Assembly: GCA_032717465.1 (NCBI GenBank)
Contig: CM064691.1
Coordinates: forward strand, 1,433,315 to 1,497,314
Source: Coenobita brevimanus
Lineage: Eukaryota; Arthropoda; Malacostraca; Decapoda; Coenobitidae
Length of the DNA stretch: 64,000 nt
Direction: 5' to 3'
Part shown: positions 1-12,383 of the stretch, in pieces
Numbering within the stretch: the stretch's first letter is position 1
How the letters are laid out: each line of letters begins with the position of its first letter
The notes under the pieces: generated by a model
What the model was told of the DNA's origin: nothing
Seen by the model: only the letters and a program-made list of their open reading frames with translations
Databases searched by the model: none
Translations under genes and position numbers: made by a program

Positions 1-470
1 AGCTGGCGCTGACATCACACGACCAATCACAGAGTGAAGCTTTTGTTTGCTGGGCGGAGCACTGGAGCCTGGCCTTTTTGAAATTTGAATATTTGCGGTG
101 CGCGATAGCAGGCATTTAGTGCATGGTAAAGGTATTTGGGTAGTTTTTTATATAGGTGTGATAACAAGATACACTATAGCGGAACCCGTGATAGCTGAGG
201 GTTGAGTGTGCTTTCATTCCTTTGAAAACATATATATTTACTTATCTCAAGCCAGACCTGCTCTGTAAATGTTGGTGAGTTTCCCACTGGGGAGCCATCA
301 TGCTTTTGGCACCACACCATTTGCATAATAGTACAGTACCTCCCAGGGATAATGGTAACCATCCACCAGCTACCTTGCAATAATAACAGTAGCTTCATAG
401 CTAAGCAATGTATCAGTTGATTCAGCAGTGCAGTGTAGCAATGATAACTTCAATTTTTTTTTCCCAACAG
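1..470 (+). other. TBL1-like gene, upstream intron (partial)
   Basis: Sequence upstream of the penultimate TBL1 coding exon. It ends in a pyrimidine-rich acceptor (a T-run, then TTCCCAACAG at 461-470), so it is read as intron that continues beyond the left edge. No coding similarity was recognised in it. Confidence 0.7.
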
Positions 471-636
471 TGCATCGTTTGACTCGACGGTGCGGCTATG
501 GGACGTTGAGCGTGGGGCATGTATCCACACACTCACCAAGCACTCAGAACCTGTCTACTCCGTGGCCTTTTCCCCTGATGGCAAGTTTTTGGCATCTGGG
601 AGCTTTGACAAGTGTGTCCATATATGGTCCACGCAG
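471..636 (+). CDS. TBL1XR1: TBL1/TBL1XR1 (ebi) WD40 protein, penultimate coding exon
   Basis: This is an internal exon of the TBL1 family, a WD40 subunit of the nuclear NCoR/SMRT-HDAC3 corepressor complex (fly ebi). The 166-bp exon starts one base into a codon after the acceptor AG (469-470) and ends before GTAATA (637-642). The 55 full codons give the end of one WD blade ([11 protein letters not shown]), then a whole blade with [20 protein letters not shown] and [10 protein letters not shown] recognise these as close to the vertebrate C-terminal region. The reading frame is open throughout, with no sign of decay. The N-terminal LisH/F-box-like region would lie to the left of the window. TBL1X and TBL1XR1 cannot be told apart here, and invertebrates usually have a single orthologue. 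Confidence 0.93.
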
Positions 637-1206
637 GTAATAAGACCAGTATTTTAGAGTTAGATTTTTTTTTTCTTCTTCTTCTTGGTGGGGTTAGATA
701 CAGCCTGACTATTCTATTCCAGAGATCATCTTTATCATTTATGCAAGAGGATTTTTAGCATCTCACTTTAAACTATTTATTTTACAGATGGTGCATTAAT
801 ATTATTCTATATGTTAGGATAATGATGTCCTGTTATTATGTACATAGCATTCATAAATAACACTGTAGTTAAAAAATAGCACAATCATGCCCTGGTATGC
901 GATGGTTGAGTATGTGATCAATTAAAATGATCAATAAAAACTTACACCCAGTTTTGGGTTAGTGATACCAAAAATCACTTATACTGTAGACCCTCAATTT
1001 AATATACCTAAATACACTAGATATGGGATTTAAAGGACACTGCAAAGACACCAGACTTCCATCAGACATAATGAACACTGTCCGTTAAGTGGGGCGCATT
1101 GGGTCATAGTGTGTTTGCTTCCTACCCCATTACTCCAATACAGATGTGAAATAAACTGCAAAAGGGCAAAGAAATGGGTCAGGTTAGTATAAAATGGGTA
1201 TAGTTT

Positions 1207-1516
1207 TCATTGATGCAGTGCTCCCTGCTTCTTCCTTCACCTTTGTCATTCTTTTCCTGTGTCTACCCTCCTTTCTTCCTAGTTCTCCCATCTTTCTTGT
1301 CATTTTTTATTACTCTTCTTTCCTTTTCAGGTGACTTTACATTGAGTGACAAGCTTAATGGTTTCCTATAAGCCAGGAAACAATTATCAACTGTGTGGTA
1401 ATCATATAACCAATCCATATGTGTTCCCTACGTGTTAACAAGTGGGTTGGCAGAGAATTAGCTCAAAGACAAATGGCCATCCCTTATGGGATCATGATGT
1501 CTGGCTATAGATAGAA
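1207..1516 (+). mobile_element. tRNA-related SINE, S1-variant subfamily
   Basis: It shares with the other S1 copies the pyrimidine-rich block (TTCTTCCTTCACCTTTGTC), the block 'GACAAGCTTAATGGTTTCCT' and 'GTGGTAATCATATAACCAA'. Unlike standard S1 it ends in 'CCATCCCTTATGGGAT', then a TCTGGCTATAGATAG tail, which resembles the LINE-A 3' end. It is followed by a poly-A run. A second copy is at 39314-39697. Confidence 0.6.
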
Positions 1517-1612
1517 AAAAAAAAAAAAAATTGGTATTTGGGAACACATCCTTGACAAATAATGATGGTCTAGAATTGTTGAATTTTGAAGAGTTGGTGG
1601 ATGAGTGATTAG

Positions 1613-2405
1613 CCCTTTAACTGTGGGTGTCATCCCAGAATGATATTGCAAAAACTGGACCAAACCGCGGGTGTCATTCTCGAATGTTTGTGAACATTTT
1701 GAATACTGCGCGTTTTTTCCATGCGCCAATTGTTTCAAGGGAGAGTAGCTATTAAGTTCTTTTACTCCAGCCGACCCCCCACCCCCCCACCCCACCCCGG
1801 ACCAAACACCCATCAGTATCTGTCCAGCTGTGTGAGTGACAACACTGCTGATGTGGCAGTGAAGTGCAGGCAATTACAGTGCCTTTTACCTGCCTCAGTG
1901 AACACAGAGTGGGTGTTTATCGTATGTGCAGTGTTCATATATGTTTATAGTATTATTATCAGAATGAGGTCGGCATTTGGTAATGGTGTGTGAGCGAAAA
2001 ATAGTGATTACAACACTGCTGATGTGGCAGTGAAGTGCGGGCAATTACAGTGCCTTTTACCTGCCTCAGTGAACACAGAGTGGGTGTTTATCGTATGTGC
2101 AGTGTTCATATATGTTTATAGTATTATTATCAGAATGAGGTTGGCATTTGGTAATGGTGTGTGAGCGAAAAATAGTGATTTTAGATCGCTCACTTCTAAT
2201 GGCATTGCCCATCCAGTGATAGTCAACGAAATAATGAAACCTACATCGATGCAAAGCCGAAGGTTAGTACTTTCTAGTGGTACCTTATTTTTCGCTCTAG
2301 ATTTATTCTGTGCAGAGTTATAAAGGTTTAAAGTTTGTTTACATTTTGGCTGGAACCCCCACGGGAGAGGCCAGTCGGGGCAAAACAATGCCCGCGGTTA
2401 AAGGG
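1613..2405. mobile_element. Non-autonomous piggyBac-like element (TTAA-flanked)
   Basis: The left terminus reads CCCTTTAACTGTGGG after TTAG (1609-1612, probably a mutated TTAA). The right terminus reads CCCGCGGTTAAAGGG before TTAA (2406-2409). The ends are imperfect inverted repeats of about 15 bp. The 793-bp body has no transposase ORF but contains a direct tandem duplication with a 171-bp period (1841-2011 and 2012-2181). The termini resemble those of the element at 10521-12288. Superfamily assignment rests on the TTAA target and CCC-starting ends only. Confidence 0.6.
1841..2181. repeat. 171-bp tandem duplication inside the piggyBac-like element
   Basis: The unit beginning AACACTGCTGATGTGGCAGT at 1841 recurs at 2012 and runs to the shared end GAGCGAAAAATAGTGATT. 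The two units are nearly identical over their length. Confidence 0.85.
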
Positions 2406-3067
2406 TTAAAGAAGTGCGCTGCTTCTGAAAGAATGTATGTTCAATCCCAGGCTGGGGCAGCAAATAATTTGATTATCCAGACCTGATTAAAACCCACCAG
2501 CAAATCATAAAAAACACCTTTGTGAGTACCAGCACATTAATCTTGAGGAAGACAGCTATATTCTGTATTCAGTACGGGTATTGGTGGTGGTTGATAACAT
2601 CAGTGTGATGATGGGTGGAGGAGTGTGGCACATAGGAGGACTGTTGGGTCTTATGTCTTTGTCCAGGGTTGGGGGGGGGGGGAACAGCAAGAAAAAATGG
2701 AAATTGTGTTCATTGAGAAGATACAATTTCCCCCCCATCCCACCCCCACCCTCCCACTTGCACCCTCTTCAAGTAATGTGTTCTAAAGTCAGGCTGATGT
2801 TGTTATTGCCTCTTAGTAATACATAAATACAAATTTAAATGTAGTTTGTTGTTTAGATTGATGGATCAGTTGATAAATTTGTTGTTTGCATGATACTGTC
2901 TTTGGTATTTTCCTGTGTCATATCCATTAAAATATGTCAGGATGATAATGTCCACAATTATTTTATCTTTCCATTGTCAGGTAACAATACTCAGTAAAGA
3001 AAAGGTTAGGATGTTGATGGTTGATTGATTGAGCATTCATGTTTGTTCTTCTTCTGGTATCCCACAG

Positions 3068-3196
3068 TCTGGGCAGCTGGTGCACAGTTACAAAGGGACT
3101 GGTGGGATCTTTGAGGTGTGCTGGAACTCCCGAGGTGACAAGGTTGGGGCATCTGCTTCCGACGGCAGTGTGTTTGTTTTAGATCTTCGCAAATAG
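3068..3196 (+). CDS. TBL1XR1: TBL1/TBL1XR1 (ebi) WD40 protein, last coding exon
   Basis: The terminal exon opens after AG (3066-3067) in phase with 471-636, so the junction codons read ...STQ-SGQ. It encodes 42 residues and TAG (3194-3196). It covers the last WD40 blade, including [20 protein letters not shown] and [16 protein letters not shown], and ends with the LDLRK terminus typical of TBL1 proteins. No frameshift or stop interrupts it. The protein tethers HDAC3 and ubiquitin-conjugating machinery to nuclear-receptor corepressors, and this C-terminal blade closes the propeller. Together the two exons carry the last 97 complete codons of the gene. Confidence 0.94.
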   Translation, partial: SGQLVHSYKGTGGIFEVCWNSRGDKVGASASDGSVFVLDLRK

Positions 3197-4584
3197 CCCA
3201 TCACACTCCTCTCACACACACTTCTGTATCATGATTCTGCTTTCTCCATTTTCATACATCATCACTTTTTCATAAATTTTTTAGTACTTGATTCCTTCTC
3301 TCCATTTCAGCAGTATGCTTCGACTTTCAACCTTTTCATAAATCATCAATTTTTCAGTAAATTTTTTTAGGATTTTTATTTCATCTCTCCACACGGCTCT
3401 GTAGTTCAAACCAGTTTTGCCACGAGTTCCACCCTACATTTTTTACCAAGATAATTATCTGTACATTACTGAAACCACTTCAGTTTGGTTCTTAGCTAGA
3501 CACGGCTGTGCTATTCTTATTAGTTATTTCATCTCCTTTAATTATTTCATTCTTCCCTCCTCACCTGTACACAACAGGATGCCACAAAGAAAACACTGTG
3601 CAAGGTGTATAGAATCCTACCTTGATTTTTTTTTCTTTTTTTCTTCATGTTGACAGTGTGATGACTTAATGCACTTGTTACTGAAAGACAAGGAATCTTC
3701 AGGCATTGTTTTTGTTGTGAAAAGACAGTGTTCTGATATCAGTGGATAATTATTGCATACTGAACACTAATAATTACACTAATAATTAGTGTGATGTGCA
3801 TTAAGTAATGTGAAGTTGAAAAATATTAACATGAAAGTGATTTAAAAGTGTGAACAATAATTTATAATGTGCAGAAAATATATTCAACCCCAAAGACTTT
3901 GAGCCTTTGGCTCTTTTCTTTTACTGCATTAAAAAATTAAAATGGACAATTACAGTGAAGAGGACAAGATGAAGTACAATTAGGAGTAAAAAACTACAGG
4001 AACTAATAAGAAAAACAGCTTAGAAGTTAGATAATTTTTGGTACCGGTATTATTTTTACGTCTGTGAAAGCAGTTGTTTGTGGACCATCATGATCAAAAG
4101 TTTATCACTTTCTGCTGGTTGTGGTTATGAAAGGTGTTGGAGAATATTTTTATGTGATTAAAATCAGGCATATAAAAGAATGTGAGAAGAAAGGATACCC
4201 TCAGACATTCAGGTACGAATGAAAAATTGTTACACAAAATGCTTGTATTTATAGCTGCTGGAAGCATTCAGCAAAAGAGCATGAGAAGGAAGGATACCAG
4301 TGCTTTCTGATGTTTGAGAAGGAATGAGGTGTACAGAACACAGGATGCAATGCTGGCAGGGAATTTTGGTAAACTTTTGCTTGTGATTGTACTTGGAGTA
4401 TCTTTGGGAATCACTGTGTCTCTTCTCACTGATCTGAACGCTTGAACAGTACAGTATTGGTTTTAGTCTTGTTTTGCCCTGACAAATTATGTGAATGCAA
4501 TTATGATTCTCAATAAATTTATTTTTGAGTTATCATTAAGTCATATACTGTATGCATATCTCATTTTATTTCTCGCATCACTTA
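3197..4584 (+). other. TBL1 3' UTR and downstream sequence
   Basis: Follows the TBL1 stop codon. The first AATAAA seen is at 4512-4517, and an ATTAAA-type signal occurs near 3935, so the transcript may end at either. The true cleavage site cannot be fixed from sequence. No other gene was recognised. Confidence 0.5.
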
Positions 4585-5370
4585 CCTTATTTTGCTGTGT
4601 GGAAGATGCTTTGGCCACTCCCCGCCCTCTTAAAAAATACTTTGAACCAAGTGTCTTTGAAGATGAAATCAATGTATTAACGTATGGATCAGCTTAGGCG
4701 CTATTCAAAACAGCCGTTTATTTTGATAGCTGGCTCACCATTTGCCAGTCAGTGTTGTGTATTGTTTTTTTCTTTTTTGTGTAACTGATACTGCTCATAT
4801 GCTGTATTGTAAAAAATACAGTGCACTTTAGTACTTAGTCATCAGTAAAAAAAAAATAATGTCAAGGGCTTATCCACATATCCCATGTAGTGTTTGTTAC
4901 TACTGGTGGTGCAACACTGGTGGTGTTCATGATTTACACATGCATAAAAGGTCTTATGATGTCAGTCAGTTTAATTTTCAGTTCATTTCTGCCCCCCTCC
5001 CCCCCCACCCCCCAAAAAATCTTTAAACGCTGATATATGCACTTATTTATTACTGTATTAGTGTAATTATACTCACGCCATCATACTAAAAAAATTAAAA
5101 AATGGACTGGTGAGAGATGTAAGCAAATCCCAGTAGGACTGGCATCTGTCAAGTATACATATAAAGCTGTTACAAGTTTTCGTTTTTATACGTCTTAATT
5201 TAAACTTGGTGCAATATTGACTCCAGATATTGAAAACTGTGCAATCTGATTATATCAAACAGCAGTTTGTTATGCTGGTCACAAGTATAAAGCTTTTTTC
5301 TCATGGACTGCCTTTTCAAAATCAAGGCGCATCTTCCATAATGCAGCATCTTCCACACTGCGAAATACGG
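4585..5370. mobile_element. TA-flanked MITE (Tc1/pogo-like ends)
   Basis: The left end CCTTATTTTGCTGTGTGGAA and the right end (reverse complement CCGTATTTCGCAGTGTGGAA) are inverted repeats, each flanked by TA (4583-4584, 5371-5372). Just inside, the motif GGAAGATGC occurs once at the left end and twice at the right end. The body has no transposase ORF. A pogo/Tc1 origin is inferred from the TA target and the CCGTATTT terminus. Confidence 0.65.
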
Positions 5371-5518
5371 TACTTCTCAGTGGTGATGCAAAGCAGCCAT
5401 GTTTAACCCATTGGTCCCGGGGATGTCATTTTCATTTTAGTTATTCTTGCCATCGGATTGTTTTATTTGGCATGGGGTAACCTTTTATAATCAGAGGAGT
5501 TGGATATGGCATTAATAT

Positions 5519-5632
5519 AGCAAACCCTTTCAGCAGTGAGAGGTCATTCTTCAGTTGAATAAATTTTTTGAAAGCAGCAAGAATATACTAAGAAGAACAT
5601 CACCCTGGTTCAAAAGATTAAGAGTGTTGCAT
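5519..5632 (+). repeat. ~95-110-bp dispersed degenerate repeat, example copy
   Basis: It starts near CAAACCCTTTCAG, passes through CAGTTGAATAAATTTTTTGA and GCAGCAAGAATA, then ends near TTCAAAAGATTAAG. The same ordered blocks recur many times in the window in both orientations. See the finding on this repeat. Confidence 0.5.
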
Positions 5633-6832
5633 TATTCATCTCAATCAGGCACAAATACAGAGAATGTGTTATAAGGAGGGTAAAATCAGGTGTGATGAGG
5701 AAAGCAAAATGTGATAAGGGACGTATAGTGTTGTAAGAAAAGTGAAGTGTAATAAGGAAGGTAAACTCTTAATGATATGATGTAGAACTAAAGGAATGGC
5801 CAAGAAGGCAGATTAAAGGTCTGGGAGTTGATTGAAAAATAATAAAAAGTAATTGGTCCCATGAACAGATAGGCAGAAAGCATTTGAACGTTGCTTTTTC
5901 AGGTTTTAAAAAATCATTCACTTCCCAGAAGGCAAAGGTCACACAGCTCTAGCATGCCTGGAATGTCACTTTTGAATTGTATTCTGGTAAGCTTTGGAGG
6001 CTATGGCACCTCTTCCTTAGCAGTTTATTTTGAATACTACATGATTGTTGTAACTGTATCATGGTAATACCAACATAGTTGGCACAAATAACATCTAAGA
6101 GAATATTGATGAATGTTATACCAGCAGGAAAGTCAGACAGAGTCTGAGTTGAAGCTGAAGCTCCTCCTTTAACATCTTATTACATGTCTTAGATTTCTTA
6201 TTTGCCAACAGAGTCTGGCAACAGTTGGGAAGTAATACAGCTGGTTCTAGCACTTGGTGTAGCTGTCTGTCCATAGAAAACATGATCTGTACTGTGGCCA
6301 ACACAGATATGGATATTTCTTAAGAAAAAGATGGCATCATTTTTACATGTGTATGTGCAAATACAGTATACAGAAATATGTTGGTGAGGAAGAGGTGCTG
6401 GGGAACTCCTTAACCAATGAGAATCCAGGCCTGTATGTTGTTAAAACACTGGTAAGGAAGGGCATTATTCAAACCTGTATGTTGTGCCAGATTCATGGCA
6501 GCACTGAACTGCAGAATGATGGATTATGTAAAGAAAACAGCACCAGCAGCTCTCTAGGCCACCACTAGTTTTTTGCCTAATGGCTATGTGCTTAAAATTT
6601 ACACTTGTTGCCTGGGAGCATCATATTATTTATATAATTTTTCTTCTTACTGCATCCAGATGATTTTATTCACCTGGGGGGGTTAGATATAACCTTAAAT
6701 AATTTCCTACACTATTACTGATCTTTCTTAAGTTGATAAAATCGCCTGAAGATAGCAAGAATAAAATAAGAAAGTACATCTTTGAAGAGGTGACTCAAGC
6801 ACAGGCAAGATCAGACTGTCATTAATGGTTAC

Positions 6833-7030
6833 GCACCTCTGGTGGCTTAGTGGTCAAAACACCACACCTAATGACAACTTTTCATAAGTTTGATCTGCAG
6901 GAGTTGACTAGAGACTTTTCAGTCATGTAATTCCACCAAGGAAAGTGGGATGGTCAAGTACCATAAATGCAATGGACCACAGTAGTTTAGCCTGGGGCCA
7001 TACACCTCAAAGGGGGCAGAATGGGATTGG
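6833..7030 (+). mobile_element. Possible tRNA-derived SINE remnant
   Basis: TGGTGGCTTAGTGGTC looks like a Pol III A box, and about 45 bp later AAGTTTGATCTGC resembles a degraded B box. The body continues without coding potential. No flanking duplication was seen, and only this copy is present. Confidence 0.3.
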
Positions 7031-8556
7031 CTATTACCCTGTCTTACAGTTTTGGAATGCCAATAGTTAAATATACTTGATTACCTGACGTGCCACATTA
7101 CTGAGTACAGTCACCAATGATGTAGAAAAATTGGGCATGTTCTATCCTCATAAGGTGCTTCAGATATTGCCATAAAAAACTGGGGGCTTCTTCATCATGT
7201 ATGTTTGGCCCCATTCAGCGTGGGTGACATCCTTTTCAGCATATTTTTGTCGCTACCAGCAGATTTTTATTGGCCTTAAGAAAGTTCTCTCATGTTTTAA
7301 GGTGTTTATTAAGACTGTATCTAACCCATCCAGTGTGAAAATCTACCTTAAGCATATTAATGTCATTAAGAGATTGCAGAAATAACATGAAAAAGATGTC
7401 CCTGGGCTCATCGGATTAATATGACCTTTCATCTCAGATGAGCCTCCTTGCCCTGTTGAATAAATGTGAAAGGAGGACTTTGTGTTTTGTAATGATTCAT
7501 GGGTTATATTTATATTTTAGTACTTTCTCTCCTCACCCCTTCAGCCTAATCATGTGTTTTTCTGTTTTACTAAGGCTTCAACCAGCTGAATATATTTGAG
7601 ATATCACTGACCTCTTTTGGTGAAGGGGTGATTGAAGGCTGTATCTATCCCCTCCAGCCTGAAAAGTCTCTTCTAAGCTAAATTAAATTATCAGTAAAAT
7701 ATATATATATATATATATTCACAGCTTAAAGGGATTCAAAGCAGTTAATCCTTTCAAGATCATGATGACTATTTTTTTACTATATGACTTTCTTGGAACA
7801 CGTGTTAGATTCTTATTACATATGGGTATAAGACTTGGAGGTGATGTGAAGACTAAAGCTAAGAATTAAAGCAGTGAAGAGGGTATTGAAGAATGTATGC
7901 GGGATGTGGAGACTGGGTCAGAATTAATGTACAGAATGATCATTAAGAAGTTCATTAATGATTACAGGTCAGGGGTGCAGCACAGGCTGGCCAGGCCTTG
8001 TGTGCAATAGTCCAGCTTTGAGGAACGCTGCTTGTAAACAAAAGTGATTAGATGTGAAGCAACATTTGTTCTAAAATATCAGATATCTTGAAATACTGAA
8101 AGTGTCTGTCACTGGAGGGGTTCATAATATAATTTGCAAAAGATGAGGAGTAAGGAAGTTTGTGGACAGCGAGTAGAACAGTGTATGTAGATGGTAAGTG
8201 TTTAAGAGAGAATGGGCATAAATAGGGTGGTGATAAAGGGTGTATGTGTGTGACCTTGAAGAAGCATGATGGCCCATGGTGGAGGGAGTGAGAATGTGAG
8301 GTGGTTGATGAGGCATGGGAAGTGGCAGGAGATAGAGCTGGTTGGATGGACTATGTAAGGAAACATGACAAGGGTTTGGCACCCATTTTTTTGTAATATG
8401 ATAGTCTTTGGATTGACTCTGGTGGATATTATGTATGTGAGTGTGAGGTGGAGTCAGGATTCCAGAGGCTTGAATAGTGAGTGAATGAATGTGTGGCCTG
8501 TTTTGTTGGCATGATGATTCTCTCTCTTTCTCTCTCTCTGAGATTAAAAAGTTGAA

Positions 8557-8755
8557 ATGTTAATGATGATGATGCTGAGGGATGTTTATGGTGATGATCA
8601 GGGATGTTGATGATGTCAGTGATGATGATGAGGGATGTTCATGATGATGAGGGATGTTCATGATGATGATGAGGGATGTTAATGATGAGGGATGTTTATG
8701 GTGATGATGAGGGATACTGATGATGACTAGGGATGGTAATGTTGGTGACGAGTAC
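8557..8755. repeat. GATGATGAGGGATGTT-type minisatellite
   Basis: Imperfect tandem units built from GATGATGA and GAGGGATGTT(C/T)ATG, each roughly 20-30 bp, with variable numbers of GAT triplets. Confidence 0.7.
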
Positions 8756-9504
8756 GAGTATTTTCTTACATCTGCTATTTTCTTCCCATTGTCAAGATTT
8801 AACCATCTTGAGAGTGACTTTTCAAACCAGAGGATTTAGATATAAACGTAATATACTCTGTGAGGGGCTTTCCTAAACTGAGTAGAACTGTTAGGGAGTG
8901 GCAGGAATAAAAAGAAAAATGGCATCCACATTGTGAAGGAGTTAATGATTGACCTTGAATCCAGTGACTTGTTTTGCTGGTTTATTGTTACTGCCTCCAT
9001 GTTATTTAGGATGTAAGGGTTGGCCTGCACATGGGGTTTATGAAGGTTATATCTAATCCTTCCAGTTAAAAGTGGTTCCTGAGCTGAATAAACTTGTCTA
9101 GCGGTGGCGAGATATAAATAATACGTGCACATACTAAAGGGATTAAGAAAATAGAGAGCTGCGAGCTGACAGAAATATAAGTATTCACCAGGATATGGCT
9201 TGGATGGGCACTAACATTGGAAAGTATTGTACAGTATTGCCTCAGGCCCCTTCAGCCCAAGGATGTGTTTTTTTAATTTGACTCGTTATTGCTCGTTTTT
9301 ATTCATCTCTGTTTGGGTGGAGTTCGTTAACCCCACCTGCCTTAGTATCTCATTTGTATTTATTCTTGTTGGCATCAGATGATTTTATTCAGTGAAGTGG
9401 TTAATAAAGCTTTATCTAACCTTTCCAATGAGAAGAGTTTCCCAGGCTGCATAAAATACCTGGAAATAGAAGGATATATGAAATCATGGTGAAAAGGTTA
9501 AGGC

Positions 9505-9597
9505 TGTAGCTAACCACTCCACTCCAAAAGTTCTCTGGTGGCAGCAAGAATAAACCAAAATAAAACATCCTCAAACAGAAGGGGTTGGACAGAGGAG
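9505..9597 (+). repeat. ~95-bp dispersed repeat, well-preserved copy
   Basis: Blocks GCTAACCACTCCACTCCAAA, TCTGGTGGCAGCAAGAATAA and CATCCTCAAACAGAAGGGGT appear in the order seen in the other copies. The ends (AACC.CTCC... and ...AAGGGGTT) are weakly inverted, as in a very short MITE. Confidence 0.5.
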
Positions 9598-10136
9598 CTT
9601 AGACTTACGTTATCAGTACGTTTAATGTAATTTTTTCTTAGTTAGTTCATGTCCATGTTTTATCGGTAACCTCTCCACTGTCAGCTTATATTTGGTCAGA
9701 CTGTGTCCTGATAATTTATAATAATTGATTGTTGTAAATGTTGTGTAATGTGTATCGAAACTCTGTCATGACTGGGACAACTGTTTGTATTTTATTCCAG
9801 GTAATATTAGATGAATTTATATATAAAAAAAAAAGTAAAGAGCCTGAGAGTGTTGATACTGTTACTATTAACCCTCTCTTGGTCAAGAAAACTCAGTATT
9901 TTATTCCAGCCAGTGTTAGTTATTTATTATTAGTATTATTTTTTTTTCAGTTGAGCGAGTCCTGAGCCTGAATGTATTGGTACTGTCACCATTAACTCAC
10001 TAATGGGCAGGACAACTCTTTAGTTTATTCCAGCTAATGGTACGTTAGTTTATTCAGTGGAGTGTTAGAGGAGCCTGAAGGTGTCAGGTTGCTATTTACT
10101 CTTGTCTGGGTATTTCCTGCACCACAACTTTGTAGT

Positions 10137-12378
10137 AGGTGGGGGCACTCATCATCCACTCACTCGATGTAGTGAAGCTTTGGGTGTCTGCCCTTTCCTC
10201 TCTTCCATCCATCCTCTTCTGTCTTTCCTTCCTTAATTCTTTCCCCTTTCTTCTGCCTGAGGGTAACTTTACACTCTTCTGTCTTTCTTTCCTTCATTCT
10301 TTCCTCTTCCTTCTGCCTATGGGTGACTCTACACTGAGTGACAAGCCAAATAGTTTCCTGTACACCAGGAAAGCATTTACTAAGCTGGGTGGTAACCATA
10401 TAATCAACTTATGGCGCCTGGTGGTTTAGTGGGTAATTAAGGTGCTCCAATTGGATGAAGCCTGTCTAGGTTTATATCCAAGGGGTGGTTGGGGTTTATT
10501 GCTCACGGAATGCCACTTAACCCCTACACCGCGGGCTTGTTTACCAATGACTTGCGTGTCCCGCGGGGTTATTTGGGCTCCTACAGACTCTCAAAAAATA
10601 TTTGCCAAAAATCAGTTATTAGTCCTAGAATAATAAAATTACATATGCTTATGGCACATACCTTCAGCTTTCTCCTGGAATGATTGTTGAGCCTTTGTCG
10701 GTTACCGTAGGACTTGTGGAAACCTCTGAAGTAGGGTAACGAAGTCTCCACTTTACACTTCCCAACAACCCGTAATATGATTACCACAGCCAGATACAAA
10801 CACTATAAACACTATTCTACAATTTTCAAGTAGTTTGGGATCCATACTAAAAAAAAAAAACACTGTGAAAGCAATGGAAATTACGAGCACGTCTGATCGT
10901 CGCACTGGCACTAGTTCGCTCCTGGTACTCTGTCATTTATTATTCATAAAACCCCTCACACTTTATATTTCTATTACTATATAACACTTATATATATCTA
11001 CAGTCTTTATCCATAAGTTTCCTTCAGTAGTACTAGTTTATTGTCACTGTAGGGATTCAATTTCTTTCAGTAAAATACGTAGCATTCACTTTCTCGTCCT
11101 GTATACTGGCATTGAGAGTGAATGTCACTTTCATCTTCACTCTCATAACTCATAGTATTCAAACATGCTAGAGTGAAACTTTCACTTTCATTACTCCTAG
11201 GGTATATACTTGTATTCTTATAATACTACTCATTTACATTTCTATTTACGTTCTCTATTTTATTTACGTTATTTACATTTCTATTTTATTTACACTGTGT
11301 TATGCACTGTCACTTGAAGTAACTTATAAAACTATTTTCCATTGTTCAGGTATATTTACATTCATTACTTTCACTTGCTGTTTACACATTATTTACAATT
11401 CCACTTGCACTGTTTTACTCAATAGAAAGATCGTAGTCACTCTTTTATCAATTGGCAGCCCTTTACCTCTTTCCACACGAGGTTTAGTAAGGGGTAAAGG
11501 TCACAGGGCCCTTTTGCATGGGGGTGAAAAAAGGCCTTGAAGTCAGCAAGAAGAAACATACGTACCCTCGCTTCGGAAGATGAGAGTAAACTGATAACGG
11601 AGGGCTGGGGTGGAGGCCTGCTTAGGGGTTATTCAGAGCTACCAATGTTAGGTCTTGAAACAGCTATGTCTAGCACTGAAATGACTGGCAGGAAATCTAG
11701 ACAATACATTATAAATTAGGTAGTTCCAGGTGAATGTAAATATCACTTAGGCTTCTCCCTTCCCTCCTTACGTGTATATTTATTACGAAAATAGATTATA
11801 CGGCATATTTCAAGGGGAAAAAAACAGCGAAAATTAGCGAACGAGTGCACGTGAGGTGTTGTCAGGTGATAATTAGCCAATTCCAGGTGTATGGCACTCT
11901 CACTTACCTTATTTCTTTCTTGTATATATTATTTGGTATAAGAATAGGACATAGGGCTTATTTCAATGGATGAAATCAGTGAAAAATTCCAGGGAAGATT
12001 TACTTAGCGTAGCATGGCCGGGCAGGTGAGAGGATAGGGTAATGGAGGGGGGTTAGGGAGGGGAGTCAAGAACGGGGAGAAATGGCTAAATTGTCAACAA
12101 TGGATGGGAGTACAGATGAGATTAGGAGTGCTGACTAGTGTTGGACACTGGCAGTACTGATAGATGATACAAGCCCCCACTTGGAAGCCCGGGTGAATTC
12201 AAAATAACACAGAATCACAAAAGCGACGCCCCGCGGTATGATCCCTTGCTCCCAAGCGTCACGAAAGTGACGCCCCGCGGTTAAGGGGTTAAGGATGAGT
12301 GAAGCTGGTCATTGTCATCTTAAATGTCAGGACCAACTTGCCTAGCCCCAGGTTCCTACGCTCCTTATGGGGCATATA
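10137..12378 (+). mobile_element. S1 SINE, split by a piggyBac-like element
   Basis: The left part (10137-10520) runs from GTGGGGGCACTCATCATCCA through the pyrimidine-rich block to 'GGTGGTTTAGTGGGTAATTA' (A-box-like) and GGTTTATATCC (B-box-like). It breaks at TGCCAC|TTAA. The right part resumes at 12293 with GGATGAGTGAAGCTGG and runs to GGGGCATATATAT. Removing 10521-12288 and one TTAA restores the order seen in the intact copy at 43918-44436. Confidence 0.75.
10521..12288. mobile_element. piggyBac-like non-autonomous element in a SINE
   Basis: The 1,768-bp insert is flanked by TTAA on both sides (10517-10520, 12289-12292). The left end is CCCCTACACCGCGGG and the right end in reverse complement is CCCCTTAACCGCGGGG. 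CCGCGGGG-type motifs repeat just inside both ends (near 10560 and 12231). The interior is AT-rich with no transposase ORF. The host SINE reads on cleanly across it. Confidence 0.75.
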
Positions 12379-12383
12379 TATAT

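Larger units (their letters stand above)
637..3067 (+). other. TBL1-like gene, last intron
   Basis: A 2,431-bp intron bounded by GT (637-638) and AG (3066-3067). It holds a SINE variant (about 1207-1516), a poly-A stretch (1516-1530) and a piggyBac-like element (1613-2405). It also has G/C homopolymer patches (2669-2681 and the C-runs near 2730-2750). No coding exon was recognised. Confidence 0.85.
5373..10136. other. Intergenic, degenerate short repeats
   Basis: No gene was recognised. The stretch is dominated by old degenerate copies of a ~95-bp dispersed repeat (see 5519-5632 and 9505-9597), a possible SINE (6833-7030), an (AT)n run (7700-7720) and a GATGA-rich minisatellite (8557-8755). 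Confidence 0.6.

Noticed and set aside
4491..4697. Small hydrophobic ORF after TBL1
   Set aside because: It runs across the left boundary of the MITE at 4585 and has no recognisable domain.
8557..8755. CRISPR-like or regularly spaced repeat array
   Set aside because: Units vary in length with no constant spacers. It is a GATGA minisatellite in a eukaryotic genome.
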